64,000 bases of DNA, taken from positions 147,598-211,597 of the forward strand of contig NZ_SNZJ01000007.1 of the NCBI RefSeq assembly GCF_004363555.1. The letters are read 5' to 3'. The position numbers were made by a program, and so were the translations under genes. This stretch comes from Halomonas ventosae (GTDB lineage: Bacteria > Pseudomonadota > Gammaproteobacteria > Pseudomonadales > Halomonadaceae). Below the pieces are notes generated by a model. It made no database searches and had not been told where the DNA came from. It was given only the letters and a program-made list of their open reading frames with translations. Below, one piece after another: positions 26,645-35,763 of this stretch (position 1 is the stretch's first letter; every line of letters begins with the position of its first letter).

Positions 26645-28084
26645 TCATGCCGTCCGGGCCAGCACCGCCGGTGCGATGTTCTGGTTGATGCGAAAGAGGT
26701 TGTCGGGGTCGTACTGGCGCTTGACCTCCTGGAGCCGGGCGTAGTTCTGGCCATAGGCGCTGTCGACCCGGCCTGCCTCGTCCTCGGTCAGGAAGTTGAC
26801 GTAGCCGCCGCCGGTGGCGAAGGGGGCTGTGTCACGGAAGACGCCACGTGCCCACTCCCGCATCCGGTCATCGTCCGCGGCATCCTGCCAGCGGCCATGC
26901 ACGTTCATGACGAAGTTGGCATCGCGCCCGGCATAGGCGGTGTCCGTTTCCGCCACCTCGCCGAGAGCTCCGTCGAGCTGGGGAATGAAGATCTCGCACT
27001 CGGGGCCGGGAAGGGCCTCGGCCCCGCGGATCACCGTATCGATGAGCTCATCGGTGATTATATGGAAGTTCTGGGACTTCCAGTAGTTCCGCGCGCCGGC
27101 AGCGAGCAGCGGGTCGAAGGCGGTCTGGAAACCGGCGTAGGGCTGGATGCCGAGCATGCTGCCGGCCGGCTCGCCGAACTCGAGCACCCGTGCCGCCAGC
27201 CGCTCGCCCTCCTCGAGGGCGCCGTTGTGCACCAGGGCGAAGACCACCACCGGCTGGCCATGGATCGACTCGGGCAGGAAGGGCAGCGGCGGTGCCAGGC
27301 GCAGTACCGTCCAGACGCTGAGCTCCCTGGGGGTAGTGGTGTTGAAGTCGCGCCAGGCCCTCAACACCTTCCGTGCCTGGGCGAAGGGGTAGACCACCAG
27401 GCCGGCATATACCTGAGGGCCCACCGGATGGAGCCGGAACTCGAAGGAGGTGACCACGCCGAAATTGCCGCCGCCGCCTCGCAGTGCCCAGAACAGCTCG
27501 GGCTCCTGGCTGGCCGAGACCACGTGCAGCTGGCCGTCGGCGGTCACGATATCGGCGGATAGCAGGTTGTCGATGGTCAGGCCGTACTGGCGGGTCAGCC
27601 AGCCGAAGCCGCCGCCCAGGCACAGCCCGGCCACCCCGGTGGTGGAGTTGATGCCCAGCGGCGTGGCCAGGCCGAAGGCCTGGGTCTCGTGGTCGACGTC
27701 GCCGAGCAGGGCGCCGGCGCCCACGCGGGCGGTCCGGCCCTGCGGGTCGACCCGCACGCCCCGCAGGGCGGAGAGGTCGATCACCAGGCCGCCCTCGGCC
27801 ACGGCATTGCCAGCGATATGGTGGCCTCCGCCGCGCACGCTCACCAGCATGCGGTGGTCGCGGGCGAAGTCGATGGCACGACGCACGTCCTGGCTGCCCA
27901 GGCAGCGGGCGATCAACGCCGGATGGCGGTCGACCATGCCGTTCCAGACGCGGCGGGCTTCCTCGTAGTCGGCATCGGCGGGGGTGATGACGCCACCCCG
28001 GATGCCGGCGGCGAATGCCTCGGCCTCCTCGGGGGGCAGCGCGGCCAGGGGGCCGTCCAGGGTGCGATAGGTCAGGGTTTCCAT
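26645..28084 (-). CDS. FAD-binding oxidoreductase, berberine-bridge-enzyme-like
   Basis: A 479-aa flavoprotein of the VAO/BBE type. The FAD-binding PCMH domain shows MLVSVRGGGHHIAGNAVAEGG, whose His is in the usual place for covalent FAD attachment, VRVGAGALLGDVD, and GVAGLCLGGGFGWLTRQYGL. The C-terminal BBE segment reads YGQNYARLQEVKRQYDPDNLFRINQNI. Family members oxidise sugars, alkaloids or other alcohols/amines; the substrate is unknown. The ATG at 28084 follows GGAGAG; a further upstream ATG (28120) lacks support. It diverges from an AraC-family regulator 195 bases away, which probably controls it. Confidence 0.9.
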   Translation of the reverse strand: METLTYRTLDGPLAALPPEEAEAFAAGIRGGVITPADADYEEARRVWNGMVDRHPALIARCLGSQDVRRAIDFARDHRMLVSVRGGGHHIAGNAVAEGGLVIDLSALRGVRVDPQGRTARVGAGALLGDVDHETQAFGLATPLGINSTTGVAGLCLGGGFGWLTRQYGLTIDNLLSADIVTADGQLHVVSASQEPELFWALRGGGGNFGVVTSFEFRLHPVGPQVYAGLVVYPFAQARKVLRAWRDFNTTTPRELSVWTVLRLAPPLPFLPESIHGQPVVVFALVHNGALEEGERLAARVLEFGEPAGSMLGIQPYAGFQTAFDPLLAAGARNYWKSQNFHIITDELIDTVIRGAEALPGPECEIFIPQLDGALGEVAETDTAYAGRDANFVMNVHGRWQDAADDDRMREWARGVFRDTAPFATGGGYVNFLTEDEAGRVDSAYGQNYARLQEVKRQYDPDNLFRINQNIAPAVLARTA

Positions 28085-28279
28085 GGGTCTCTCCGGGTCA
28101 GGGGGGAATGACGGTGGCAAGGACCACTGCTGAAGTATGCGACGCCGGGGGATGGCGCGACTGACCCCGACTCCGAGGGACTTGTCCGGGAATCCGGTTT
28201 GTCATGGCGAGGGGGGGCATCGTCCGCGATACTGAGGGATGCAGGCGTCGACGCACCTTACCCCACCGACGAGGTGGCC

Positions 28280-29302
28280 ATGAGTCAGGACACGCTGTCC
28301 CAGGTATTGCGCAGCATCCGCTTGCGGGGCGCGGTCTTCTACCATGTCGAGGGCAATGACCGCTGGGTGAGCGAGTCGCCCCCGGCGAGGGCCATCGCCG
28401 CGCTGATCATGCCGGGCATCGAGCACGTCATGGCCTACCATGTGCTGACCCAGGGGAGCTGCTGGACCATGGTGGTCGGCCAGACCCCGGTGCAGCTCCA
28501 GGCAGGCGACGTGGTCATGTTTCCCCACGGCGACCGCCACGTGATCTCCAGCGAGCCGGGCCTGCGCGGCGAGGTGGACATGCGCCCCTACGGGTTGCCC
28601 CGCCCGGAGCAGCTGCCGTTCTTCGCCAGCCGGCGCGGCGCCGCGCTCTCGATGTCGCGACTCGACCCGGCCAGCGACCGGCACGGCGCGACCCTGGTGT
28701 GCGGCTTCTTCGGCTGCGATGCCCACCCCTTCAACCCGCTGCTCGCCAGCCTCCCCCAGCTGCTGCATGTGCCGGCCGGGCAGGCCGACGACGATGACTG
28801 GATCGCCCACTTCATCCGCTTCGCGCTGTCGGAGTCGACCCTCAAGCGGCCGGGCGGGGAGGCGCTGCTCGAGCGACTGAGCGAGACGATGTTCGTCGCG
28901 CTGGTGCGCCGCTACCTCGACGACCTGCCCGAGGGGCCGCCGACCTGGCTGGCCGGGCTGAACGACCGCCATGTCGGGCGTGCCCTGGCGCTGCTCCATG
29001 CCCGGCCCGCCGAGGCCTGGACGATCGACCGGCTCGCCGATCACGTCGGCCTGTCACGCTCGGCCCTGCACGAGCGCTTCGCCCGCTTCACCGGCCATGC
29101 GCCGATGCACTATCTCGCCAAGTGGCGCATGCAGGTGGCCGCCGGGCTGCTGCGCCACTCCAGCGCACCGATCGCCTCGATCGCGCTGGAGGTCGGCTAC
29201 GAGTCCGAGTCCGCCTTCAGTCGCGCCTTCCGCCGGGAAGTCGGCCAGCCGCCCGCGGCCTGGCGGCGTCAGCGGGCCCGGCTGGGCGCCGGCGCGGCCT
29301 AG
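28280..29302 (+). CDS. AraC-family transcriptional regulator with cupin sensor
   Basis: A 340-aa regulator. The N-terminal cupin domain (about 1-170, AraC_binding/cupin_6 type) includes GSCWTMVVGQTPVQLQAGDVVMFPHGDRHV. The C-terminal DNA-binding domain has two helix-turn-helix units: WTIDRLADHVGLSRSALHERFARFTGHAPMHYL and IASIALEVGYESESAFSRAFRREVGQPPAAWR. This matches regulators that control neighbouring oxidoreductases. The start at 28280 follows GAGG; an upstream open frame to 28199 is dismissed. It is divergent from the BBE-like enzyme. Confidence 0.9.
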   Translation: MSQDTLSQVLRSIRLRGAVFYHVEGNDRWVSESPPARAIAALIMPGIEHVMAYHVLTQGSCWTMVVGQTPVQLQAGDVVMFPHGDRHVISSEPGLRGEVDMRPYGLPRPEQLPFFASRRGAALSMSRLDPASDRHGATLVCGFFGCDAHPFNPLLASLPQLLHVPAGQADDDDWIAHFIRFALSESTLKRPGGEALLERLSETMFVALVRRYLDDLPEGPPTWLAGLNDRHVGRALALLHARPAEAWTIDRLADHVGLSRSALHERFARFTGHAPMHYLAKWRMQVAAGLLRHSSAPIASIALEVGYESESAFSRAFRREVGQPPAAWRRQRARLGAGAA

Positions 29303-29321
29303 GCGGTAAAAGGAGGGAGAG

Positions 29322-29945
29322 ATGTTGCCGGAACTGCTGCTGATGGTGGCCCTCGGCCAGGCGGGCGACCCGGTCTCGGCGGCGCTGGCCCGGGTCGAGC
29401 AGGTGCACGCCTACCGCCTGGTGCTGCGCAGCCAGGGACGGCGCGGCGAGGAGGTCATCCGCTATGCCTATCGTCGCCCGGGCTGCATTCGCATGGACCT
29501 GGTCTCGCCCTATCCGGGGGCCGTGGTGATCTACAGCCCCGAGACCCGGCGGGTCCGGCTGTGGCCCTTCGGCTCGCCCGAGCGGCGAGCCGGCCTCTCC
29601 CTCAGCCCCCTCAACCCGCTGGTGCGCAGCGCCCGGGGACACCGGGTCGACCAGTCGGACGTCGCCTCCCTGCTGCGCAACGTGCAGCGGCTGCACCGGC
29701 AGGGGCAGCTGCGACTGCTGGGCGAGGCGCCGGTCGATGGCCTGCGCAGCCACCACCTGGTCGTGCAGGGTGACGCGGGGCATCGCGTGGGCGAGATCGC
29801 CGCCTACGAGCTGTGGCTCGACGCCGAGACGCTGTTTCCGCGCCGGGTGATCAGCCGCGACCGCTGGGGGGAGGTGATCGAGCGGGTGCACCTGGAGGAG
29901 ATCGTCATCGATCCCGACCTGCCGGCCGGCTTCTTCACGCCCTGA
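29322..29945 (+). CDS. LolA-like/DUF1571-type protein of unknown function
   Basis: A 207-aa protein with a short hydrophobic N-terminus (MLPELLLMVALGQAG) that may be a signal peptide. The rest is a run of beta strands ending LWLDAETLFPRRVISRDRWGEVIERVHLEEIVIDPDLPAGFFTP, similar in layout to LolA/outer-membrane lipoprotein-sorting folds (strand-turn motif with Leu-Phe-Pro-x-x-v, final PAGxF). The assignment is by pattern only. A strong GGAGGGAGAG ribosome-binding site precedes the ATG. It follows the AraC gene by 19 bases and precedes an SRPBCC gene by 31. Confidence 0.65.
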   Translation: MLPELLLMVALGQAGDPVSAALARVEQVHAYRLVLRSQGRRGEEVIRYAYRRPGCIRMDLVSPYPGAVVIYSPETRRVRLWPFGSPERRAGLSLSPLNPLVRSARGHRVDQSDVASLLRNVQRLHRQGQLRLLGEAPVDGLRSHHLVVQGDAGHRVGEIAAYELWLDAETLFPRRVISRDRWGEVIERVHLEEIVIDPDLPAGFFTP

Positions 29946-29976
29946 CGCCCCGGACGCTGCACAGGAGCCTACCCCC

Positions 29977-30456
29977 ATGGCAGAGCTGCGGTTCGTCACC
30001 ACCTGGTGGCTCGAGGCCCCTATCGACGAGGTGTACCGGGCGATCGCGGAGGCGCCGTGCTGGCCGGCCTGGTGGAAGAGCCTGTGCGCCGTGGAGGAGC
30101 TGGCGCCGGGCAACCGCGAGGGGATCGGCCGGGTCTATCGCACCACCTGGCAGAGCCGGCTGGGCTACCGGCTGTGCTTCGAGGTCCGCGTGACCCGTGT
30201 CCTGCCGGGGCGGCTGATCGAGGGCGTGGCCCGGGGCGACGTGCAGGGGACCGGCCGCTGGCGGCTGAGCGAGGAGGGGCGTGTGACCCGGGTGCGCTAC
30301 GAGTGGCGGGTGCGCCCCGTGCGGCGCTGGATGGCGCTCCTCGCCCCGGTCGCGGGGCCGCTGTTCGCCTGGAACCACCACGCCGTGATGCAGGACGGCG
30401 CCGAGGGGCTGGCCCGACGGCTCGAGGCGCGGCTGCTGGCGACGTCCCACGACTGA
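29977..30456 (+). CDS. SRPBCC (START-like) ligand-binding protein
   Basis: A 159-aa protein of the polyketide cyclase/SRPBCC superfamily. It opens with TTWWLEAPIDEVYRAIAEAPCWPAWWKSL, the usual beta-strand, alpha-helix and W-P-x-W-W motif, and closes with a long C-terminal helix (NHHAVMQDGAEGLARRLEARLL). Such proteins have a hydrophobic cavity for lipids or small ligands. No catalytic function can be deduced. It is the last of three same-strand genes after the AraC regulator, tail-to-tail with the MgtC-like gene. Confidence 0.82.
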   Translation: MAELRFVTTWWLEAPIDEVYRAIAEAPCWPAWWKSLCAVEELAPGNREGIGRVYRTTWQSRLGYRLCFEVRVTRVLPGRLIEGVARGDVQGTGRWRLSEEGRVTRVRYEWRVRPVRRWMALLAPVAGPLFAWNHHAVMQDGAEGLARRLEARLLATSHD

Positions 30457-30465
30457 GTCTGGACC

Positions 30466-31746
30466 CTAGAGCCACCAGGCCAGCGCCAGGCCCGCCCCCA
30501 TGGAGGCGACCATCGGCAGGGCGACCCGCTGGCCGAGTCGTCGGGTACCGAAGAGGGTGGCCAGGCCCGACTTGAAGAGGTTGTTGACCGCGGCGGCGAT
30601 GACGATGCCCAGCACCGCGGTGGAGGGGGCGATGCGCTCCAGCGACATGCGGGTCAGCGACAGGGTGATGGCGTCGACGTCGGCCACCCCCGAGGAGGCC
30701 GCCAGCAGGTAGATGCCGGCCTCGCCCAGGACGCCGCGCAGCCATTCGCCGAGCAGCATGATCACCGCCAGCAGGCCGCCGAACAGCAGCGCCGTGCGCA
30801 GTTCCAGGGGGTTCTGGATCGGGGTCGGGCTGTCGACCCTGAGGGCCTGGCGGTGGTGGTGCCAGAGGTAGAGCGCCGGCAGGTAGAGCATCATCCCCAT
30901 CACCGTGACCGGGACCAGCAGCGCCGGCAGCAGCCCGGGGCTGATCACCGCGGCATAGAGCAGGATGCGCGGGAACATGGTGCCGCAGGCCAGCAGGATG
31001 CCGGCGGCGAGCATCGCCTCGACCTCCCGGCTCTGACGTGACGTGCGCGCGAAGTGCAGGGTCAGCGCCGTGGAGGAGGAGAGCCCGGCGAAGAGGCCGG
31101 TGAAGAGGATGCCCTTCTCGGCGCCGCCCAGGCGCACGGCGAAGTAGCCGACGAAGCTGATCGAGGCGATCAGCACCACCATCCACCAGATCTCGTAGGG
31201 GTTGAGCACCTCGCCGGGCCCCATGCCGCGGTCGGGGAGCAGCGGCAGCATCACCACGGTGATCAGCAGCAGCTTGAGGCCGGCATCGAGCTCGTGGGCC
31301 TGCAGCTTGTTCAGCAGGCCGTGGATCTCGTGCTTGTTGTCGAGGATCACCGCGGTGATCACCGCGCCGGCGGCGGCCAGGGCCAGGTCGATCGCCACGG
31401 CCACCGCGCCGAAGCAGAAGGTCAGCAGCAGGCCCACCAGGCCGGTGATGCTGTAGTCATGCTGCTCGGCGAGCTTGGCCCGCCAGGCGACCAGGCTGAT
31501 GCCGGCCACGGTCACGAAGACCAGCGGGAAGGCCCAGTCGCTGACGGCCTCCGAGAGCAGGGCGGCGATGCCGCCGAGCAGCCCGACCAGCGAATGGGTG
31601 CGGATACCGGCGATGCGCTCGCCGGACTTCTGTGCCCGGGCCACCCAGCCGCGCTCGATGCCGATCAGCGCACCCAGCAGCAAGGCCACGCCCAGGCGGA
31701 TGGCGGACTCGTTGGCAGTGAGGAACTGGCTGGCGACATCGTCCAT
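30466..31746 (-). CDS. MgtC/SapB-DUF4010 membrane protein
   Basis: A 426-aa polytopic protein. The N-terminal about 140 residues are MgtC/SapB-like, with LGVALLLGALIGIERGWVARAQKSGERIAGIRTHSLVGLLGG. The rest is the DUF4010 domain, with NPYEIWWMVVLIASISFVGYFAVRLGG, GLFAGLSSSTALTLHFAR and SGVADVDAITLSL. I count roughly 11-12 membrane helices. In other bacteria MgtC proteins influence magnesium homeostasis and ATP-synthase activity; transport by the fusion is not shown. It stands alone, convergent with the SRPBCC gene. Confidence 0.9.
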   Translation of the reverse strand: MDDVASQFLTANESAIRLGVALLLGALIGIERGWVARAQKSGERIAGIRTHSLVGLLGGIAALLSEAVSDWAFPLVFVTVAGISLVAWRAKLAEQHDYSITGLVGLLLTFCFGAVAVAIDLALAAAGAVITAVILDNKHEIHGLLNKLQAHELDAGLKLLLITVVMLPLLPDRGMGPGEVLNPYEIWWMVVLIASISFVGYFAVRLGGAEKGILFTGLFAGLSSSTALTLHFARTSRQSREVEAMLAAGILLACGTMFPRILLYAAVISPGLLPALLVPVTVMGMMLYLPALYLWHHHRQALRVDSPTPIQNPLELRTALLFGGLLAVIMLLGEWLRGVLGEAGIYLLAASSGVADVDAITLSLTRMSLERIAPSTAVLGIVIAAAVNNLFKSGLATLFGTRRLGQRVALPMVASMGAGLALAWWL

Positions 31747-31919
31747 GGGCAGGCCTTCCCGACGCCGTCCGGTGGTCGGCGGATACCCTCATGGTGGCCC
31801 GCGGCGACGTCTGCTTCAATGGGCGCTGCGGGAGCGCGCACCGCCAGGGCCGCGGGCGCATTCCTGTCGACGAGCCGATACACTGGCCCTCTTGATACAA
31901 CGCAAGGATTGCCCGTGAC

Positions 31920-34900
31920 ATGAGTGACGCGTCGCCCCCTGCCGACGAGGCGTCGTCCGAGAGCGGCCATCGGGGCACGCGGCGTCGTGCCATCGCCCTC
32001 TACCTGCTCGCCCTGCTGGCCCTGCTGCTGCTGTTCGCCGGTATCCTGCTGGACCAGCACCGGCGTGACCTCGAGGTGGGGCGAGAGCGTGCCAGCGCGC
32101 GGGCCGACCTGGTGGCCGAATGGGTGGCCAGTACCTTCGAGGTCAGCGAGCACACGCTCTCCAGCCTGGTGCAGGTGTTCCAGTCGCCTCTCGGGCAGGC
32201 ATTGCTGGCACGCCGCGGCAATGATGCGGCCCTCGGGGCACTCCTTCGCCAGCACAGCCATCGCCATGCCTTGATCGATGACCTGGGTATCGTCAGTGCC
32301 GGGGGGATGCTGCGGGCCTCTGCCAACCCGGCATTTCCACAGGGGCTCGACGTCAGAGGCCTGCCCCATTTCCAGGCCTTCGCGCAGGATGCCGACCGCC
32401 AGGAGTGGGTGTCCCCGCTCTACTGGTCGGCCGTCAGCCAGGACTTTCATGTGGCGCATGCCCGTCGCCTGGTCGGCCCGGATGGCGACTTCCGGGGCCT
32501 GGCTGTGCTCAGGCTCAATCCCGACATCTTCGGCGAGACCCTCGAGCGACTGGACATGATCCGGGGCGAGAGCATCGCCATTCTTGATACCGAGATGCGG
32601 CTGATCACCCGGCGGCCGGCCTTCGATGAGAGGGGCGCCATGGGCGTGCTCGGCACTCCGGTCAGCGAGCCGCTGACCCGGGCCTTCCTCGACGGCGGCG
32701 AGACGTCGACGACCCTGCGCACCACCTCGCCGCTGGACGGCAGCGAGCGCCTCTATGCCATGCAGCGGGTCGAGGGGCTGCCGCTCCTGGTGGTGGTGGG
32801 CGAGGAGCTAGACGTGCTGCTCGCCGGCTGGTGGCAGCGGCTCTGGTTGCTGGGCGCCATCTTCCTGGTGGTGGCGGCGCTGGGCTGGTGGCTGCTGCGC
32901 CACTACCTCGGCCGGCTGCGGCTGGAGGGCGACCTGCGCCGGCGTCTGGTGGAGCGCGAGCAGGCCCGTCGGGCGGTGCAGGACCGCGAGGCACGGCTGC
33001 AGGCGCTGGTCGGCTCGATCCAGGACATGATCTTCGTGTTCGATGCCGAGGGGCGCTTCGTCTATGTCCATGCCCTGGACCCGGATCAGCTGGTCGGGGA
33101 TGTCGATGACCTGCTGCAGCGTCACTACCGCGATGTCCTGTCGAGGGACGTGGCGCAACGCTTCGACCAGGCCCTGGCCGAGCTCAAGGCCACCGGCGAG
33201 CCGGTGGAGACCGAGTATCGCGTCACCCTGGCCGGCGAGCCCCGCGACTTCCAGGCCATCATCAGTCCGCTGGCCGAGGAGGGCGAGGGCTTCAGCGGGG
33301 TGCTCGCCGTGGTGCGCGAGGTGACCCAGTCTCGCGCCACCGAGGCCCAGCTGCGCATCGCCGCCACCGCCTTCGAGACCCACATGGGCATGGTCATCAC
33401 CGATGCCGAGGGCCGTATCCTCAAGGTCAACGATACCTTCACCCGCATCACGGGCTATGCCGAGGCCGAGGTGCTGGGGCGCAATCCGCGCCTGCTCAGC
33501 TCCGGGCGCCACGACGAGGCCTTCTACCGGCACCTCTGGGAGAGCGTGCGGGAGAATGGCAGCTGGCAGGGCGAGATCTGGAACCGGCGCAGGAACGGCG
33601 AGGTTTTCCCGGAGTGGCTGACCATCAGCGCGGTACGCGACGAGGCCGGCGAGCTGACCCACTATGTGGCCACCTTCAGCGATATCACCCAGCGCAAGGC
33701 CGCCGAGGAGGAGGTCCACCAGCTCGCCTTCTACGACCCCCTGACCGGGCTGCCCAATCGCCGGCTGATGCTGGACCGCCTGGAGGGCGCGCTTGAGGAC
33801 AGCTATCGCAGCGACCAGTTCGGCGCGCTGCTCTATCTCGACCTGGACAACTTCAAGCAGGTCAACGACACCCTGGGCCACCATGCCGGCGACCAGCTGC
33901 TGCAGCAGGTCGCGAGCCGGCTGGGCGGGGTGCTGCGCGCCACCGATACCCTGGCACGGCTGGGCGGCGACGAGTTCGCCGTGCTGCTGCACGACCTGGG
34001 GCGTGACCCCCAGCGGGTGGCGGCCATTACCGAGCGTATCGCCCACAAGCTGCTCGGGGTGCTCCAGGCGCCGATCGGCCTGGCCGCAGGCTCGGTGACG
34101 ATGACCGGCAGCATCGGCATCACGCTCTACCGCGATCACGGCACGACCCTCGACGAGATCCTCCAGCAGGCCGACATGGCCCTCTTCCAGGCCAAGCGGG
34201 CCGGGCGCGACACCCTGCGCTTCTTCGACCCGGCCATGCAGGCCCAGCTTCACGCGCGGGCCCGGCTCGAGGCGGACCTGCGCCAGGCATTGGCCCGGGG
34301 CGAGTTCCTGCTCCACTACCAGCCCCAGGTGGATGCCGAGCGGCGGATGATCGGCGTCGAGGCGCTGCTGCGCTGGCAGCACCCGGAGCGGGGCATGGTC
34401 TCCCCCGGCGAGTTCATCCCGCTGGCCGAGGAGAACCGGCTGATCGTGCCCATCGGCGGCTGGGTGCTGGAGGCCGCCTGTCGGCAGCTGGTGGCCTGGG
34501 CCGGGGATCCCGCCACGGCCGACCTCACGATCTCGGTGAACGTCAGCCCCCAGCAGTTCCGCGAGGCGGCCTTCGTCGATCACGTGCTGGCCACCCTGGC
34601 GCGCACCGGCGCCCGCCCCGAGCGGCTCAAGCTCGAGGTGACCGAGAGCCTGTTCGTCGACGATCGCGACGAGGCCCGCGAGACCATGCGGCGCCTCAGG
34701 GAGCACGGCGTGACCTTTGCCCTGGACGACTTCGGCACCGGCTACTCCTCGCTCTCCTACCTCAAGCGCCTGCCCCTGGACCAGCTCAAGATCGACCAGT
34801 CCTTCGTGCGCGACCTGCTGGAGGACGAGGCCAGTGCGGCCATCGTCGCCAGCACCATCGCCCTCTCCGAGAGCCTGCAGCTGGAGGTGATCGCCGAGGG

Positions 34901-35012
34901 CGTCGAGACCGAGGCCCAGCGGGTCTGGCTGGTGGCGCATGGCTGCCACGCCTTCCAGGGCTACCTCTTCGGACGGCCCGGGCCCGTGGACTCGCTTCCC
35001 CCTCCGGTTTGA
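31920..35012 (+). CDS. Membrane PAS-GGDEF-EAL cyclic-di-GMP enzyme
   Basis: A 1030-aa sensor. Domain order: membrane helix (about 25-45), periplasmic dCache/PDC sensor (about 46-295), second membrane helix (about 303-326), short coiled coil, PAS 1 (about 350-465), PAS 2 (about 475-595, with FTRITGYAEAEVLGRNPRLLSSG), GGDEF (about 605-765) and EAL (about 775-1025). The cyclase active site RLGGDEFAVLL is complete. The phosphodiesterase signature GVEALLRWQHPERG, NVSPQQF, DDFGTGYSSLSYL and IAEGVETEAQ is also complete, so both activities are possible. AAGGA lies 11 bases before the ATG. Single gene. Confidence 0.95.
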   Translation: MSDASPPADEASSESGHRGTRRRAIALYLLALLALLLLFAGILLDQHRRDLEVGRERASARADLVAEWVASTFEVSEHTLSSLVQVFQSPLGQALLARRGNDAALGALLRQHSHRHALIDDLGIVSAGGMLRASANPAFPQGLDVRGLPHFQAFAQDADRQEWVSPLYWSAVSQDFHVAHARRLVGPDGDFRGLAVLRLNPDIFGETLERLDMIRGESIAILDTEMRLITRRPAFDERGAMGVLGTPVSEPLTRAFLDGGETSTTLRTTSPLDGSERLYAMQRVEGLPLLVVVGEELDVLLAGWWQRLWLLGAIFLVVAALGWWLLRHYLGRLRLEGDLRRRLVEREQARRAVQDREARLQALVGSIQDMIFVFDAEGRFVYVHALDPDQLVGDVDDLLQRHYRDVLSRDVAQRFDQALAELKATGEPVETEYRVTLAGEPRDFQAIISPLAEEGEGFSGVLAVVREVTQSRATEAQLRIAATAFETHMGMVITDAEGRILKVNDTFTRITGYAEAEVLGRNPRLLSSGRHDEAFYRHLWESVRENGSWQGEIWNRRRNGEVFPEWLTISAVRDEAGELTHYVATFSDITQRKAAEEEVHQLAFYDPLTGLPNRRLMLDRLEGALEDSYRSDQFGALLYLDLDNFKQVNDTLGHHAGDQLLQQVASRLGGVLRATDTLARLGGDEFAVLLHDLGRDPQRVAAITERIAHKLLGVLQAPIGLAAGSVTMTGSIGITLYRDHGTTLDEILQQADMALFQAKRAGRDTLRFFDPAMQAQLHARARLEADLRQALARGEFLLHYQPQVDAERRMIGVEALLRWQHPERGMVSPGEFIPLAEENRLIVPIGGWVLEAACRQLVAWAGDPATADLTISVNVSPQQFREAAFVDHVLATLARTGARPERLKLEVTESLFVDDRDEARETMRRLREHGVTFALDDFGTGYSSLSYLKRLPLDQLKIDQSFVRDLLEDEASAAIVASTIALSESLQLEVIAEGVETEAQRVWLVAHGCHAFQGYLFGRPGPVDSLPPPV

Positions 35013-35151
35013 TGCATGTCAAGGAGTGGGGTGACTCATGCCCCACGACGCATGGCAACCATGGAGACTCCTGAAGGGGTGGGCTATACCTTGGTCGTGC
35101 AGCAGTTATTCCATAGGGTTTCTGGCTGGTTCGCCAGCAAGGGAGGTGAGC

Positions 35152-35673
35152 ATGGCATCGATTTCCCTCATCACGCGTGGCCTGCGCCTCCTGCCGGTGG
35201 CGGCGCTGTGTCTCTTCATCGGCCTCGCCCAGGCCCAGAGCGTCGCCGACGAGGAGCGGCTCTACGGCGGCCCGATGCTCAACCAGCAGGAGCGCGACCA
35301 GTTCCAGCAGCAGATGCGCGAGGCACGCACCCTGGAGGAGCGCCAGCGCATCCAGGCCGAGCATCAGAGCCTCATGCGCCAGCGCGCCGAGCAGCGCGGC
35401 TTCGACCCGGACGGCATCTACGGCTACCCGATGATGAACCAGCAGCAGCGCCGCGAGTACCACCAGCGCATGCAGGGGGCCGGTTCCGATGCCGAGCGCC
35501 AGCGCATCCGCCAGCAGCATCGCGAGCAGATGCGCCAGCAGATCCTCCAGCAGCAGCGCAGCCCACGCGGCCAGGGTGGCGGCGGACAGGGAGGCCAGGG
35601 AGGCGGTGGTCACGGAGGCGGCCAGGGAAGCGGCCGCATGATGAACCAGGGCGGCGGTGGGGGGCGCGGCTGA
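35152..35673 (+). CDS. Exported Gln/Arg-rich protein with duplicated motif and glycine-rich tail
   Basis: A 173-aa secreted or periplasmic protein with a signal peptide cleaved after GLAQA. Two related units of about 47 residues follow: LYGGPMLNQQERDQFQQQMREA with ERQRIQAEHQSLMRQR, and IYGYPMMNQQQRREYHQRMQGA with ERQRIRQQHREQMRQQ. This is an internal duplication of a charged helical repeat. The C-terminus is a glycine-rich run with MMNQGG repeating the motif once more. GGGAGGTGAG before 35152 fixes the start. Function unknown; the charged helices are reminiscent of Spy/CpxP-like chaperones but the LTxxQ signature is not present. Confidence 0.75.
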   Translation: MASISLITRGLRLLPVAALCLFIGLAQAQSVADEERLYGGPMLNQQERDQFQQQMREARTLEERQRIQAEHQSLMRQRAEQRGFDPDGIYGYPMMNQQQRREYHQRMQGAGSDAERQRIRQQHREQMRQQILQQQRSPRGQGGGGQGGQGGGGHGGGQGSGRMMNQGGGGGRG

Positions 35674-35720
35674 GGTGCCCTGCGCGTCTGATGCCCGCGT
35701 CCCTTCCTGACCACGCGCGA

Positions 35721-35740
35721 GGCGGCCCCACGGGGCCGTC
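35721..35740. terminator. Hairpin between convergent genes
   Basis: Nine-base-pair stem (GGCGGCCCC with GGGGCCGTC, one G-T wobble) and a two-base loop; in the plus direction it is followed by TCCTTCGTTCT. It lies between the exported repeat protein and the CoA-transferase gene, which converge. Confidence 0.5.
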
Positions 35741-35763
35741 TCCTTCGTTCTGGCTCGGGCCCG

